DNA of 64,000 nucleotides from Prostheceraeus crozeri (GCA_907163375.1 CAJQUW010016142.1:186001-250000), one strand, 5' to 3'. Shown: positions 46,113-59,026, numbered from the stretch's first letter. Program-made: numbers and translations. The notes: generated by a model not told the origin, from the sequence alone.

Positions 46113-47930
46113 CCGCTATCAGAGAGATCTTTCAATTTGAATCTTAAGTGTTCTCACCATGAGCATGTCTAGGTTTTATAATTCCTTTTTGTTTTAAACT
46201 CTGACTCCTTAACTTAGGCCTATGTAACTTGCACAATCAGCCATTGTTCATTGTTCCAATAAATACACAGTTATCGAAGTAATCCATGAAATGAACATCT
46301 TAGGCATAGAAGATAACTCATCGGCGATATGAAGTTGAAGGTTATGTTAAATATCTATTGTTGAGCGGTTTCAATTCATTTAATGCTAGAATATAAGGCA
46401 ACAAATTAACATAAAATATTTTAGATTTTTAAGTTTTAATTGCATAGGCTAAATATAGAAATATTCAACTATAATTAAGGAGATAATACCGCATGGCATT
46501 CACTACAATGGCGCTTCATCAGTGACTTTTATAACGCAATGCCAACCCATAACTGAAGTGCCAACAGTATATGGTTAGATATCTATCAAATAACGGTTGT
46601 AAATTACCTGCACAATTCAAAATGAGTTTCCATTACAAAATTAATCTAAGATTTAAAAAGATAATTTCTTGCTAAGCATTATCCATCCTGATATCGATGC
46701 TTTTAGACATTGTTCGCAAATGTAGTGAAATTTCAGTGTTCCAGCATTTAGTTATAAATTTAGTTTTTAAAACCTTTTAGTGTTTGTTTCACTTGTTAGC
46801 ATGTTGAATATATTTTGAGTTTCACTTGTTTTGCGAATTTATTTCCTTATACATTTAAACATTTAATACGTGGATAACTAGTTTGAAAGCAATATCTGAC
46901 TAAGAACTATTCACGCGGAAATTGAATTAATGTATTTTAATATTTGAAAGAGAAGTTTACCCTCATCTGGAATTCCTAGAAATCTTCATTATTTATTTCG
47001 GTTTTAGTCAAGACTCTTTTTCTTGCATGCTAGCAGTTAAATTCTTTATTATCGATATATTAAATTAGATTTAGAATTCTTGCATAAAAATTAAAATGGA
47101 ATTCAAATCTCATAACAATTTCTACATACTTTTGTGTTGTTGAAATGGAAAACTTCGTGACAAGAAATTCAGTTTGCCAATTGATAAGATAAAATTGCAT
47201 CACGTTTTTTGATGAGATACAAATTTCAAACTTCTGACGGTTTGATTTCACCTGGAGATAATTCTTATCGAAGAATACAAGATTGTGATGCGATAACTCA
47301 GGTTTGTAGAGAGATTCTGTCAGTAATATCTCTATTATTTCTCGAAGTGGTCTGATTGAATTTTCTAGTGCAGCCGTGGAGGGATGAAGTTATTGGCCTG
47401 ATGAGGTAATGGGCGAGCTCCGTCCGTTACGTTCAGATCGTTGCATTGGAGCGATGGTCTACATGCAGTCAGATATAATGAATTTATCATGATCATTCTT
47501 TTCACCGCATTTTTGACACCTTTACACAGATGCATGATTCTGTACAGCCTAGGAGCCGTCATGACCCCTACCTCTACCTCTGCCTCTCGTCATGACCGTC
47601 ATCAACCTCTACAAAGTCTTTCCATGAAACTCCATTTTCCATGGACAAATTTTCAAAAGTGAAGAGAATATGCGAAAAATTATGATATTCTTCAGCTCTA
47701 TATTCTGCCCGCTAACCGATCTAGAATCTCATGGATGATGCTGATATGACAGATGATAGGCCGTAAATGATCTAGACCATCAGACTCCGGAGTTCTCTAT
47801 AGTGTCTGATATCATGTGGAAATAGTGCAAGCGAAAATGTGTCAATAAAATTCAGCACGCAGTCTTCATGCACGTTTTTGGCAAATCTTGACACGGACAG
47901 TATTTGAGAAGTAGCCAATCCACAAGTCCA
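46113..47930. other. Intron; no gene recognised
   Basis: Very AT-rich up to about 47250, then mixed. No exon, tandem repeat or inverted repeat stood out. Confidence 0.5.
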
Positions 47931-47931
47931 C

Positions 47932-48320
47932 AAGTCTCTATATGATGTTTCTCCCCGCTATATTACCGATCTCATAACCAAGATTTCTGAAGTCCCCAAC
48001 CGTTCCCATCTTCGTTCTTCACGATCCTCTACTCTACTTATCCCAGCTGTTCGCCGTCCTACTCTTGGTGGAAGGTCGTTCTCTTCTTCATCCTCTAGAA
48101 TCTGGAACTCTCTTCCTTCCTCACTCACATCCATCTCTTCCTTACGTTCTTTCAAACCTGCTTTACACAATTACTTGTATACGACTTATGTAGAATGCTA
48201 ACTGTATCCTTCTATTTTTGTAATTTTTGCCTCTACTCTTGATGTATGTACAGTGGCCTTGAAATCTTTTTATGATGTAACGCCACTATAATATTGTTCA
48301 TGGAAATAAATAAATAAATC
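47932..48320 (+). pseudogene. CR1/L2-like LINE, 3' end
   Basis: An open frame without a start runs from 47932 to a TAA at 48199-48201. It reads SLYDVSPRYITDL, LIPAVRRPTLGGRSFSSSSS, RIWNSLPSSLTSISSLRSFK, the recurring C-terminal end of jockey/CR1/L2-type reverse transcriptases (a 'G.RSF...A...WN.LP..L....S...FK' pattern). A 3' UTR of about 100 bp and an AAATAAATAAATAAAT tail at about 48304-48320 follow. It is 5'-truncated, as usual for LINEs, and in sense orientation inside the intron. Confidence 0.75.
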
Positions 48321-48324
48321 CATT

Positions 48325-48658
48325 TGCTATACTGCAACAGAGAGCAGTGAGGCCGCGCTCACTGACGCATATGTGCATTTAAGCGCACAAATTGCTAATT
48401 CGGAAAACAAATGCGAAAAAATATCCGTTTATGTACAGATACTGTCGTGGTTTGAAAACTGCATTCCCTGTTACTTAGGGTTTATTCTGCTAAGACGCAG
48501 CTATTGAACGAAGCAGGATAATATGAATGATAGCAATCATTCAGATATCAACATTTAAATTAACATGACATATAGAAATCTACAATCAGTAGAAATCTGC
48601 ATAGAACATAGTTATTTATCAATAATTTCAGCAACATAGTTATCGAATAACATAACAC
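48325..48658 (-). repeat. Putative 3' LTR of the Gypsy fragment
   Basis: On the reverse strand the pol frame ends at 48679. A purine tract (GCCGGGGAAAG) follows, and then sequence starting TGTTATGTTATTCG at 48658, as expected for a polypurine tract and LTR start. The far end is guessed at 48325-48335 next to the LINE tail. No second LTR was found, so the call rests on position only. Confidence 0.35.
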
Positions 48659-48678
48659 TTTCCCCGGCTGAATAATGT

Positions 48679-50266
48679 TCACCAAGAAGGCACATATCGA
48701 TCAACTGGCTTCTTTTGGCGTGTAGATCGACGTGGACAGGTGCTTCCGTCTTCATTGGTGTTGTTCCGTTCATCATCCTGCTGTTCCCGTTCATCTTCGG
48801 ACTCACATTCAACTTTCAGCACATCCTCATCTGTGTCATCTTCTCGGTCATTTGAAGGGTTGGAAATTTCAGACGTTTCCGTCACATTTGTTTGACGAGG
48901 ATACGGAGCAAGATTTCGAAGAGATACAGTATCTTCGTGACCACTTTTGAAGCGTACATGAGCATAGTTGGGAGTAGCTTCCAACAGTTCAACAACTTCA
49001 ACAGGTGGCTTGTATTTTGTTGAATTTCCATGGCATTTCAGGAGAACTTCTCCCGGCTGGAGCAACCATGAAGGTAAAGCACATCCAGTTGCTGTTCGCC
49101 TTTCAAAGTTAAACATACGCTCGTGTGGAGTAGCATTTGTAGCAGTACAGAGCAGCGATCGAATAATTTGAAGTGCATCATGTAAGACTTGCGGTCAAGC
49201 ATTTAGTGAAACCACACGATCTTCAAGAGCCAAAGTCACCGTTTTCCATATAATACCGTTGTATCTCTCACACTGGGAATCTCCTCTTGGGTTGTAGGGC
49301 GTTGTGCGACTTGAAACAATACCGTGACGTAAGAAAAATTGTTTGACATCCTCAGACATGAAACTTGCCCCACGATCTGAATGAACAAAAGACGATAAGC
49401 CAAAAACTGAAAATAAATCCTTTAAGCACTTTATAACAGTCTGTGCAGAGATATCATGGCACGGGAAAGCAAAGGGGAATCTGGAGTACTCATCAATCAC
49501 TGTCAGTATGTACCGATATGAAGATGCAGCAATTGGTAATGGCCCTTTAAAATCAATTGATAATCTTTGAAAGGGGGCTGTAGAACGTATAAGAGTTCTT
49601 TCTGGATTGAGAAATTGTGGCTTTTGCTTCGCACAAGTCGAGCACTGTGAAATGACCTGTCGAACTTGATCGACTGAGTATGGGAGATTCCTTGAACGAA
49701 TAAAGTGTGACATGCGTTGAACACCTGGATGTATAAGCGCCTGATGCAGGGATTTAATGTCAGACAAACCATGACAAGTCGTAGCAGCACAATGGGCTCG
49801 TGAAAGTACATCAGTAGTAACGTTTTCTTTTCCTGATCTGTACTTGATATCATATGAAAAGGGAAGAAGTTCCATGCACCATCTCATTATTTTGTCATTT
49901 TTGATTTTTGCTTTCAGACTGGTATTAAACATAAAAGATACAGCTCGTTGATCAGTGATGATCGTAAAATGCCTACCGGCAAGGAAATGCTTCCACTTTC
50001 TCACTGATTCAACAATCGCATGCGCCTCTTTTTCCACTGTATGATGATTGCATTCCGTTGACGAAAGTGATCGAGAAAAGAATGCAATAGGACGATCATT
50101 CTGCAGAAGAGTACCAGCAATCGCTTGGTCAGATGCATCTTTTTCGACTACAAATGGCAAATCTGTGTCAGCAATATTAACGACAGATTGGGCGATGTCT
50201 TCTTTCAGAGAAGTAAAAGCTTTCAATGCTTCGGAGGACAGTGGAGGACTGGTGCAGTCAATTGTA
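48679..50266 (-). pseudogene. Gypsy-type retrotransposon pol (RNase H + integrase), 5'-truncated
   Basis: Ty3/Gypsy pol replicates and integrates an LTR retrotransposon. On the reverse strand from 50226: RNase H of the Gypsy kind (VEKDASDQAIAGTLL, HHTVEKEAHAIVES, FTIITDQRAV, DVLSRAHC), an H-H-C-C zinc finger (HQALIHPG to CSTCAKQK), then the integrase core with DFKGPLP, HSDRGASF and CERYNG as the D, D and E motifs. A single in-frame TGA at about 49195 interrupts it; the same frame resumes (RSLLCTATNATPHERMFNFE) and runs through a C-terminal basic/acidic tail (RRSTRQKKPVDRYVPSW) to 48679. Reverse transcriptase, protease and gag are missing, cut off at the ATT microsatellite near 50270. Confidence 0.88.
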
Positions 50267-50270
50267 ATTC

Positions 50271-50306
50271 ATAATAATAATAACAAATAATAATAATAAT
50301 AATAAC
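50271..50306. repeat. (AAT)n microsatellite
   Basis: AATAATAATAACAAATAATAATAATAATAATAACA, marking the abrupt 5' truncation point of the antisense Gypsy fragment. Confidence 0.85.
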
Positions 50307-52231
50307 AGATACCTTTCTCCAAAATGTAAAGTAGATGTACTTGACAGACGTATGCAAATTCATTATAAATAAGAAAGCATTTGCTCCAAATCTGCTTTGT
50401 AGAATCAATTGCCCAGTAGAGCGCAACTAGAATTTATGGGGCAGGGCACGCAAATATTATAACAGGCAAAAGATGGCTGCATGGCTGCATCAAACCACCA
50501 ACACAACATGCAAAAATGCGACATCAGGAGATGTGAAAATTTTATCTTTGACGGAGCTAAATATACGTGTAGATAGCAATGTATTCACACGGCCGATAGA
50601 CTAAAGTAATTGTTTATGAATGATCATTATTCCTAATTTACGATCACAATTATCATCGATGCATCAAACACAGTATGAATGTAAATTCTATATCAATAAT
50701 AGACAATGGAAAGCCTTCTTATTGCATCAAACTACCGAGAGTAATCATTAGAATCTTTTGAATGATCAGCCAGCCCCATAAATTGTTCTGTAGTGAAATT
50801 ATTGTACCCTTTCTATAGAGTTCTGCATGGGACTAAGATCTATAGAACTCCGTCATATTTAGACCGATTTCTTATCGATCTCCTTCCATCAAATATAAAT
50901 TTATCAATATTACTCTCCGCACAGAAGAAAGTCTTTTGTATGTAGAATATTCAATAATCGCCTGTAAAAGGTGTGTTTTTTCTATTGAATTATAGAGTGA
51001 CATTAGAAAATATCATTAGGGATAAACTTAGTACATGTTTTTAATGTTTATTGAAGCAAACACATTGAAAGCAGATTAGGGATAGTGAAAAAAACTCCAG
51101 GGAGAAATCAAGGAAATTATGTACATATGAGTGTTTGCCAATCGGTCATTAGGCAGTGGGCTGCGGACGTAGAATTTTGCCCTTAGCTGATATAAATGGA
51201 TGTAAAAGATTGAGCGCATTAATAGTGGGAAGATAGACACAATGGATCGAAGTCTCATGAGTATAAGATCGCCATAATCAAACCATCCACGTATTTGCCC
51301 AGTCAATCTGTAAACATGTGACGTGTCTGTCCCGTCTGGATATACTTTGCAAGTGATATTTTGCTTGCTCGAAACATCGCATTCTTCACTCAACGGTGGC
51401 TGCCATCACGTGCTACGAGTCATGTGTTGCTAGAGAATATTTGACAGACTTTTTGCCTTGTGTCACAATTTTCTCACCATTAAAAATTTCATCCAATTTT
51501 CTAATTAACTCCAAAGCTATGCGAGATGAAGATTTCAATATGTGCGAGCGTACTTCCAAAAATGTTCTTCAATTTGATAACTCTATGAAAGTTTTGCAAT
51601 TACGAATCAGTGGGGGAAATAAAAAAACAAAATTTACTTAGCACGTTCACTGCATAGATCATTTAGAAAGTTAAATATCTATGCACGCTTATATAATCTT
51701 TAGGGGATCGGTGCCGGCTTGAATCTTTAAATGACTTCTGAATATATTCTAGTCGCTAAAATTTAGCACATCAATATTTAAACCTCACAGTCTTGCATGA
51801 ATAAAATAAATTATTTTCTCTTGATAATGAGTATGCAAATAATTAGCTCTTATAGCAACTTCTTATTTTTCATCATAGCGAGGCTAGTGAAATGATCAAA
51901 TGAGGGAAAAGTTATTAATTTCAGACACAATAAGTATCGATCCAAGTGCTATATGTCTCAGGCCCGGATGCTTGCCCGCTTCCAGCTCTGATGGTGACTG
52001 TATAGGATCTCTAAGTCGTTCTGATGGATTCAGGATATTTCCGATCGACCTCAATTTCAACCCTGCGACCCGTCCTACTTCCAATCCAATCTGACAGATC
52101 TGTGTAAAAGGAGGCTACATAAATACGATAGACTTCACAGCTATTTCGCAACAATCATTCACATGTGAAATCTTTGAAGGCATCTAAAATGCCATGTTTA
52201 TCTTAAATCTTCATTATCTTGTTGCTTGCAG
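50307..52231. other. End of the 20.8 kb intron; no gene recognised
   Basis: AT-rich. The frame 51900-52094 follows a good-looking acceptor (TTAATTTCAG) but has no matching donor or PDZ content. The true acceptor TTGTTGCTTGCAG closes this intron at 52231. Confidence 0.5.
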
Positions 52232-52405
52232 GTGAACGGCCACGTTCTACAAGGCAGGAGTCATCTAAATGCTGCTCCCATCATTGGACAATGTCTTACA
52301 AACAGCGTCAAACTAGTCATTCATCGATCATCAAAAAATCTGAGCAAAATGGCAGTACGACCAACGGGTCAAATGCTAGAGAGAACGTCTCCGATTGTGT
52401 CTGAA
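52232..52405 (+). CDS. MPDZ/PATJ-like multi-PDZ scaffold, exon b (PDZ C-terminal part)
   Basis: A 174-bp, phase 0 to phase 0 exon between TTGTTGCTTGCAG and GTAAGT. It reads VNGHVLQGRSHLNAAPIIG then NSVKLVIHR, the second helix and last strand of a PDZ domain, followed by a linker with KMAVRP. Joined to exon a it gives GDELLE-VNG, a PDZ junction in which an intron is common. The phrase GRSH.NA..II followed by VKL is characteristic of MPDZ/PATJ domains. The helix His that contacts the ligand in class I PDZ domains appears to be the one in GRSH, suggesting class I specificity. Confidence 0.9.
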
Positions 52406-53206
52406 GTAAGTTGATGAAATTCTTTTAGCAGATCCACATTATTAGTTGGTATTGTAAAGAGCGAGCACGGAATTTAAAAAGTAACTTCGTTAATTCGAGT
52501 AAGCAAATTATCAACTAAAATTCTGTCGGCGGAATATTCACTCAATTGCGGTGTTATTCCGTTTCTCAAAAACTCAGTATTCTGCCGGATGAGTATTAGT
52601 TAATGAACACAGCTATAATCGTGCAGTTGCCCCAATGAATGAAGATCACCTTTCAGAGAAAGCCAGAAAAAATCAAGATGAGAAACTCCCCTTTTTGTTC
52701 AATTTATATGCCGATATGATGAAGTAAAAAGTTGAAGTAGTCAAAAAGACAGGCATTCGGCGTCAAGCGCCCTCGACGGCTGATATTCGGGTAGTTATTG
52801 TCGAATTACATGTATGTCAGGTATCCTTTGTCTTTACATCAGATGTAAATATCTTCTTCGAATGTCTTATTCATGACCTTAAAGCATCATCAGATTCAAA
52901 TGTACAGAAAGGTAAATAAGTTACACACTTAATGTCAAAGACCTTAAGTCCTTAAGAGCAGTGCGCGATTGAGAAATCAAAAATTGTCCAGATGCTAGAA
53001 TTCTCAGTGCTGTACATGTCGGATAAGTACTTCGGTCGATGTTAGAGAAAAATCATGAATGATGTAGATGTTATCTAAACATACAGTGCTAAAACGGACG
53101 AAAATTAGCAACTTTCTGAGGAAATAAGAAAAAACTAGTTCTCGTGTTCTCTGGAAATTATTTATCAAGTATCCGAGTATTCATAAATGCAACAGTAACT
53201 CGCAAC
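52406..53206. other. Intron between exons b and c; no gene
   Basis: AT-rich intronic DNA with no supportable feature. Confidence 0.5.
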
Positions 53207-53730
53207 AATGGTAAACTCACCAGAGTCAGTATTTGGTGGGTCCACCGCCATCTTTCAGCAATTTTTCAATCCTTCTCGGCATACTGATTTGCAAGCTTTG
53301 TTAGTGTATCTCGGGGTATTTCGCGAGTCCAAACACGAATAATAGTGCAAGCAACTCACTTTTGCTGCGTGGGTCGGTGCAAATTGACTTTCGTCTTCAA
53401 AATCTGTCACAAATTTTCAACGGGCTTTAAATCTGGGCTGTTTGAAGGCTAAGGGAGAGAGATGATCCCTTTGGCTGCTTTCAAGGCGTTTGTGACCTTT
53501 AATCGATGAGCAGGTCCCGAGTCTTCTTGAAGTATCATAAACCCATTGAAGAAGCGACCTTGATAGATCAAAACACGAGTTATAAAGATCTTCACGCACT
53601 CTTTTGTGTTGACAAAATTTTCACAGAGATGGAGGTAACCAATTTCACATGCACTGAAGCCTGACCATATCATCAGACTGCTTGAATAATTCACAGTTCC
53701 GGACAACTGCATCAAAAAGATATTTCTTCA
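53207..53730 (-). pseudogene. Tc1-like transposase remnant
   Basis: Reverse strand, C-terminal half of a DDE transposase: MIWSGFSACEIG, then EDSGPAHRLK (second catalytic Asp region), SNSPDLKPVENL (third acidic residue region) and a decayed tail ending near KIAERWR. At least four stops interrupt it. No inverted repeats were found. It lies antisense in the 2.3 kb intron. Confidence 0.75.
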
Positions 53731-54669
53731 TGAGAAAACGATTTGTCGTAATAGGAATTTGAGTCAACCAATTAATATTATTGATAATTGAAGTTTTATA
53801 CCATCATTTAATTGAAATTTGTATTGCTATTGATGCCAATTAACTAATTACCATCTGGTAATCAAAATTCAATTAATTTTTTATTAGTCCTGGCAAGATC
53901 ATAAGGACACGTTGATAGAAAGATGATTTGGACTGAATTTTATGCCTGTAAATATATTATGCGTTCAAGTAGATCCTGACTGTAAAGCTGAGGATTGAGC
54001 ATAGCGAAGGTTGACATCTCGATCCTAAAATTAATCACTGATGGAGGCTGTCTATTACCGAATGCACGTCTGTCTATCTTGCGCTTCCGATTGGCGGTTA
54101 AAAATGCTATAAATTGATAAAAATACTCAACCATTGCTAAAATCTCACCAATAGTTAAAAGTCTGTAATAATGGGTTGTATTTTAGTTTAACTCTCAAGG
54201 CTAATGGTTAAAATCTCGTTAACAGTTGCTTATGGTTGAAATGTAGTGGTCAACTGTTCATTTTTCACGGTTAGCTGCCGGTATTACCAGTCGGGAACAC
54301 TTCATAGCATGGAATTGTTGCATTTCAAGTTTCAACAACCATGATTATCAAAGATATGTAATAACCATCAACAGTGTCATCATCATCATCAGCAACCTAT
54401 AATCCTCAGAACCTCTTCACTGAAAGAAGGTGTCCCCCTTCACTTTAACTCATAAGCGCAAAATTCCTCACATTGTAAGAAATTTCATCATCTAATCTCT
54501 TCGAATTCGTTGCAATGAAGAAACTGATGAATGAAATCACTCTTATCTCTGTCCAGCTCATGAATTATTCAGTGTTTATTTTGCTTGCCGTTTATCCACC
54601 ACGACAACAGTTCGTCATTAGTCTCTCCTCCTTTCATGCGTTTGGTTAGACTTTTCCTCTTCCGTGCAG
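53731..54669. other. Intron between exons b and c, remainder
   Basis: AT-rich. GGTTAAAA-type words recur at 54100-54290 without clear periodicity. A short CATCATCATC run occurs near 54380. The acceptor is at 54669. Confidence 0.5.
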
Positions 54670-54867
54670 GAGGAGATGGAACGGTCCAGGATCCAGGCCA
54701 ATGGCAAACTTGATCCTGCAAGACGATACTCAACCCCAGTTGGAGGGCCACTGCAAGAAACGTCAAATCAAAACGACATTCCCAACGGCGACGTTCCAAC
54801 TGGCAGGCGGCCAAGCAAACAGTCCACCCCCGACTATGGAGAGATCTTGGAACTGCAAGTGGAGCGG
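54670..54867 (+). CDS. MPDZ/PATJ-like multi-PDZ scaffold, exon c (inter-PDZ linker)
   Basis: A 198-bp, phase 0 to phase 0 exon between CTCTTCCGTGCAG and GTGAGT. It encodes a charged, low-complexity linker (EEMERSRIQANGK, RRYSTPVGG, GRRPSKQSTPDYG) ending in EILELQVER, the typical first beta strand leading into a PDZ domain. The frame continues directly into exon d. The Ser/Thr-rich basic stretches (RRPSKQSTP) are plausible phosphorylation sites, by inference only. Confidence 0.82.
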
Positions 54868-55505
54868 GTGAGTATTTCTTCATTACTACACTCTCTCTAC
54901 AGCGACCGTGAAATATATTGAAACGGTTACTTAGAGGAAATTCATGATCATTATGATAATTACGAGTGTTATAAAAGAGAGGAAGTGCTAAAGATAATTA
55001 TGATTATAGCATTTGAACTTTTATTGAACAATTGAGGGAATCGCATTTAATGAAAAACAACATTACTGAATCGCGATATTTAACAGCACGTGACTCAATG
55101 TGTCAAATCTACTGAATATGAAGGCTAAGTGAAGTCAGTAAATGGTCATGATAATCATCTGAAGAAGCCTTGCTGTAACTTACAGGCAGCGGACAGTGGG
55201 TCTCAACCTTCGGCAGTCGTACCACTGAGAGTTGAATAGCACCTTCCGGTGTTCTGAGCGTTTTTTCAATAAAAAAGTATTATTTATTATTACTTTACAC
55301 ACATGCTGCAATCTGGCATCACTTGGCCACTTCTGTCAAGTTTTATATCAGAACACATTGAAGTAAAACTACCTTTTTTCCAGAGATTGTTATTTGCAAT
55401 TTAACAGCGATTTTATTTGTGTTTTGCCAACCATTAATTGCGAAGATTTCTATTCCTTTTCCATTTTGTTTTGAGATTTGACAATTCCTTTGTACTTCAT
55501 TCTAC
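54868..55505. other. Intron; possible hAT end
   Basis: At 55195 CAGTGGGTCTCAACCTTC resembles a hAT terminus, but I found no partner end or 8-bp duplication, so it is only a possible solo fragment. Otherwise AT-rich. Confidence 0.3.
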
Positions 55506-55659
55506 AATGATGAAAATCATCCCAGCAGCCATTTGTAACAGAATATAATGCTAACTAATTTAAATTATTAATTGAAGTAGTCCTAATTAGGACTGACGGC
55601 GTTCTCCAATCCGCAAGTGTACAAATGCAATGCTACTTCAACCATCATTGGATTAATCA
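55506..55659 (+). repeat. Dispersed 150-bp repeat, copy 2 of 2
   Basis: Direct copy of 21921-22070, about 85-90% identical by eye. It ends about 150 bp before the P-type element. Confidence 0.8.
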
Positions 55660-55815
55660 GTTTTTAAAAGAACTCAATGGAGCTTATTCGTGGCAACGAA
55701 TTAAAATTGATCAGCTTTGGCCCAATATCTGGTAAAAGTGGAAATCTTAAGATGTGTAGCACTACTCATTCTTGCTGTCAATATACTATACCATAGATTC
55801 CAAACACTGCCGCAT

Positions 55816-55864
55816 CAGGGAACCCTAGTTATCGGCGCTCCGCTTGACCAGGAAGTGACATTCG
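55816..55864 (+). repeat. P-type element, left inverted repeat
   Basis: About 49 bp matching the complement of 59027-59076, with a single C/A difference (GCGCTCCGC against GCGCTACGC). Confidence 0.9.
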
Positions 55865-56095
55865 AAAAATCTCTATGTATCATTCCTACAAGTTGAGTCT
55901 TAGAAAATTCAGTATTACTGTTGATGCTTAACATTTTATTATTCACGGGATCACATTAATTATGTTCTTTTGACAACACTCGCATGACAATAATTATCAG
56001 AACATATTGGAATTTCACTATACCACTGCAATACCAATATACGCATAAACTTTACCAATGCGTGATCAAAGAAGAATTATGCAACATACCAAAAA

Positions 56096-58873
56096 CTAAG
56101 ATGAGTTCACTTGACTGACTGCAAATTTGCGACGCCTGTACGCCAACGAAGCGGATGATTGACTGTCACTCATTTCTGAGGCATAGTTTTTCAAGAATGT
56201 GTTATATGCATGAAAGAGTACTCTGAATGCTAGCTGCTTCAAGTCACAATCACAACCAATCTTGTTGAATGATCGTATTTCGTTGGATGATTCTAGCGTC
56301 ATTTTGCTCAAAATTGCTGTGACAGAACTTCTGTAGAACAGTTCTGACTGTAGCTCAGAGTCATCTCTGATTCTTGCAATTGTCTGATAAGCAGATGAAA
56401 CTAGAGAGACAACAAATGGTGATGGACGTTTCAAGCCTCCTCTGCTTCTTATGTTTATTAAGCGAAGATGAATTTCAGATTCCATAGCTAGGAACTCAGA
56501 GTGAATCAAAAATTCTTTACATGGATGACATTTCAAGCGTTTTCCCAATGATTGAGCGATGTATCCTCCTATGTAGAGAATCATGCTTTTGTCCCATGAT
56601 TCAGAAGATTCGCTCAATGGTAATGATATGATAGATTGAGAGAGCAAGTGCATGGAATCTTCTTCATCACTGAAGTGCTGCAAATCATTCAGTTTAAATC
56701 CGTAGAATTTTAGGAGAGTTGATACCCGAATTTTCTTTTCGGCTTGAAGAACCTGTCGGACAGAAACAAGAAAATTTCCACCGTGAAATTGGCGATATCT
56801 ACCGAATCTACGCTCTATCCAATCATTGACAATCAAGCCGGGAAATACTGTTGTGAAATTGCATTCTTCGATCAAGTATACAATCAGTTCGGTTAGAGTT
56901 TTGCAGCACTGTCTTACAGCTAAGAAAGTTGGCTTTGATAAACCTGGTAGTTTGGAACTTTCCCAGTTGTTGAAAAAATCTGCAAATTGTAGCAAAAGCT
57001 GAATTCTCTTGTCATTTTTCTGGATGGGATTCGCATCAGGAAGCCGCTTATGCTTGCCCTTGGAAGGTGATTTTATATTCCATATAGTCCATATTCTGTT
57101 GATCAGTTTTAAAAATCGAATGAATCCGGCTGATAAATCGTACAACTGTGCCGCAGCAATGGTTGACTCATCAAACACTGACGCTACCAGAGAAACATTT
57201 GTTTTTTCAAGACCGTGTGGCTCTAATACCCGATGATTAAGCTTATATGCGATTCTGGCAGAGAGTCCTGATTCCATTTCAACCAGTGTACGAACATCGG
57301 AAATGTCAGCTGTATGAGTCACTTCTGGATTTTCAAAGTCAGGAAATTCAAACACAATTTTGGTTGTCCAATTATTGTAAATATTTTTGAAGTTATGGAC
57401 TGGGTCAAATATCATAAACAATGGAGCTCCTGAAACTGGATTGATGATCTTGAAATTATTCTTATCAGGACAAAGTGACAAAACGAAGCTGCGATTCACT
57501 GGGCTATTATCCACTACGCAGGCAGTAGTAATCAACTCAGCTGCTTCCAGAAGACGTAGATTTCTCTTTTAGTAACAATTTATGCAAATCACATGTAGTC
57601 AGATTTGTGGTAGGAGCCAAACAAATGACGTCTTGGAAATTATTTCTCAATGATTTAACAAGAAATCCACAAACAGCCCGTGCAAGACCAGGCGTCGATC
57701 CAGTATCTCCATCGCCATATAATCTTCCACCACCAAATTCTACCTTTCTTTTTACGTGAATCTCATCAATGCATAAAATGACGTGTCTTTCTTCAAGCGA
57801 CATTTCAGTAACTTTTGTTTGTAAATATTGAATCATGGTATCATCGTTTGGCGAATCAGAAAAGGATGCTGTCAGTCTCTGTAGATGACGCTTACTCGGT
57901 AGAGTCAAGCAGTTTGTTCCACGCAAAAACTCATATGCACTTGCACTGTGATTATTTAAAAGGAACATCATTGACAGCATTTCGGGGGAATAATTTGGCC
58001 TATTTTTTGTCAACAATTTCAATTGCTCAGTAATAAAAGACATCTTTGTATAGTTCATTTCACATTCTTCCTCTTCAAATTGATCGATCAGTCTCTCACA
58101 GATCAAGATAACGTTTTCAAGTAATGTTTTCGAATATATTTCAGCGGTAGATAGATTTTTCAATAGAGTGAGCAAATTATCAATTTGTGAAAAAAGAGAA
58201 ATCTTTCCTGAAGGGCATATCTCTCTACCAAATGAGTGAAGTTTCGCATCATCGATAGTTGTAAAAAAATGGAGATCATCAGTGATGGTAAGGGATTTAA
58301 CAATTTTCGGTACATCGTGTTCAGTACGAATTACACAAAAAGATAAGGAAGATTTATTCCACACTTTATTGAAATGTTGTAGATGGTTTGGCGCTTCATA
58401 AGTCCTCAAATCTGAATAGGAATGTACAATGTCTTGAGACAAAAATTCGGCGTTCCTCCTTTCCATTTCCTCCAATGTTCTTTTACGTCGATTTTCCATT
58501 AAAGAGGCTGACGATCTTTTTCGTGGTACATTGCGAGACATGTAGGCTGGAGCATTTTTAAAGATGGAAGGAAATGCGGCTTTACTCAATCTTCTGTTGC
58601 ACAACGTTCGAGGTTCAGTTTTTCTCCAGTTGTTGGTATCACATGATGATTCTACAAAATCCTGTTCGTTGAAATGTTCAGAGCAGACTCTAAAGTTGTT
58701 GGCATTACTTCACAAAACTTGGAGGTCCATTTTTCCCACTTTCGAGGTATACATCTTATCCACATTTCTAACAGCTCTTCATCTGATGTTGGAAACTTGT
58801 GCAAAGTCATCTTTGGCGATGTTCCTGATTGATTTTTAGCACTACATTCTGGTACGCAACATTTATTTGGCAT
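56096..58873 (-). pseudogene. P-element/THAP9-like transposase, two frameshifts
   Basis: The product would bind the element ends through a THAP zinc finger and cut with an RNase H-fold core. Reading frames on the reverse strand: 58873-58652 begins MPNKCCVPEC and LHKFPTSDEE..WIRCIP; a one-base shift near 58710 leads to RVCSEHFNEQDF, completing the C2CH THAP finger; the frame then runs to 57537 with CIDEIHVKRK (first catalytic Asp) and a DGDTGSTPGLA stretch. A second shift near 57550-57600 leads into AAELITTACVVDNSPVN (second Asp) and the frame to 56096, with DWIERRFGRYRQ (likely catalytic Glu) and YIGGYIAQSL near the end. Total about 900 residues, as expected. Each break is a small indel and no plausible intron covers it; assembly error is possible. 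Confidence 0.85.
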
Positions 58874-59026
58874 GCCTGCAGTGCACTTTATCAGAAATGT
58901 CTGCTAAAATTTAATTTGTGACAGCTCTGAAAACGGACAACTTGTTCACTGCATTAATAGACATGAAATGATGAAAGTACATAGAAACTTGTAATTTTGT
59001 CAAGACTCAACTTGTAGGCGTGAAAT

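Noticed and set aside
51900-52094. Open frame after an acceptor-like TTAATTTCAG, containing DPSAICLRPGC
   Set aside because: It would have to sit between the two halves of one PDZ domain, has no good donor, and the similarity to a known linker phrase is too short.
55195-55215. hAT-like terminus CAGTGGGTCTCAACC
   Set aside because: No inverted partner or 8-bp duplication found within several kb.
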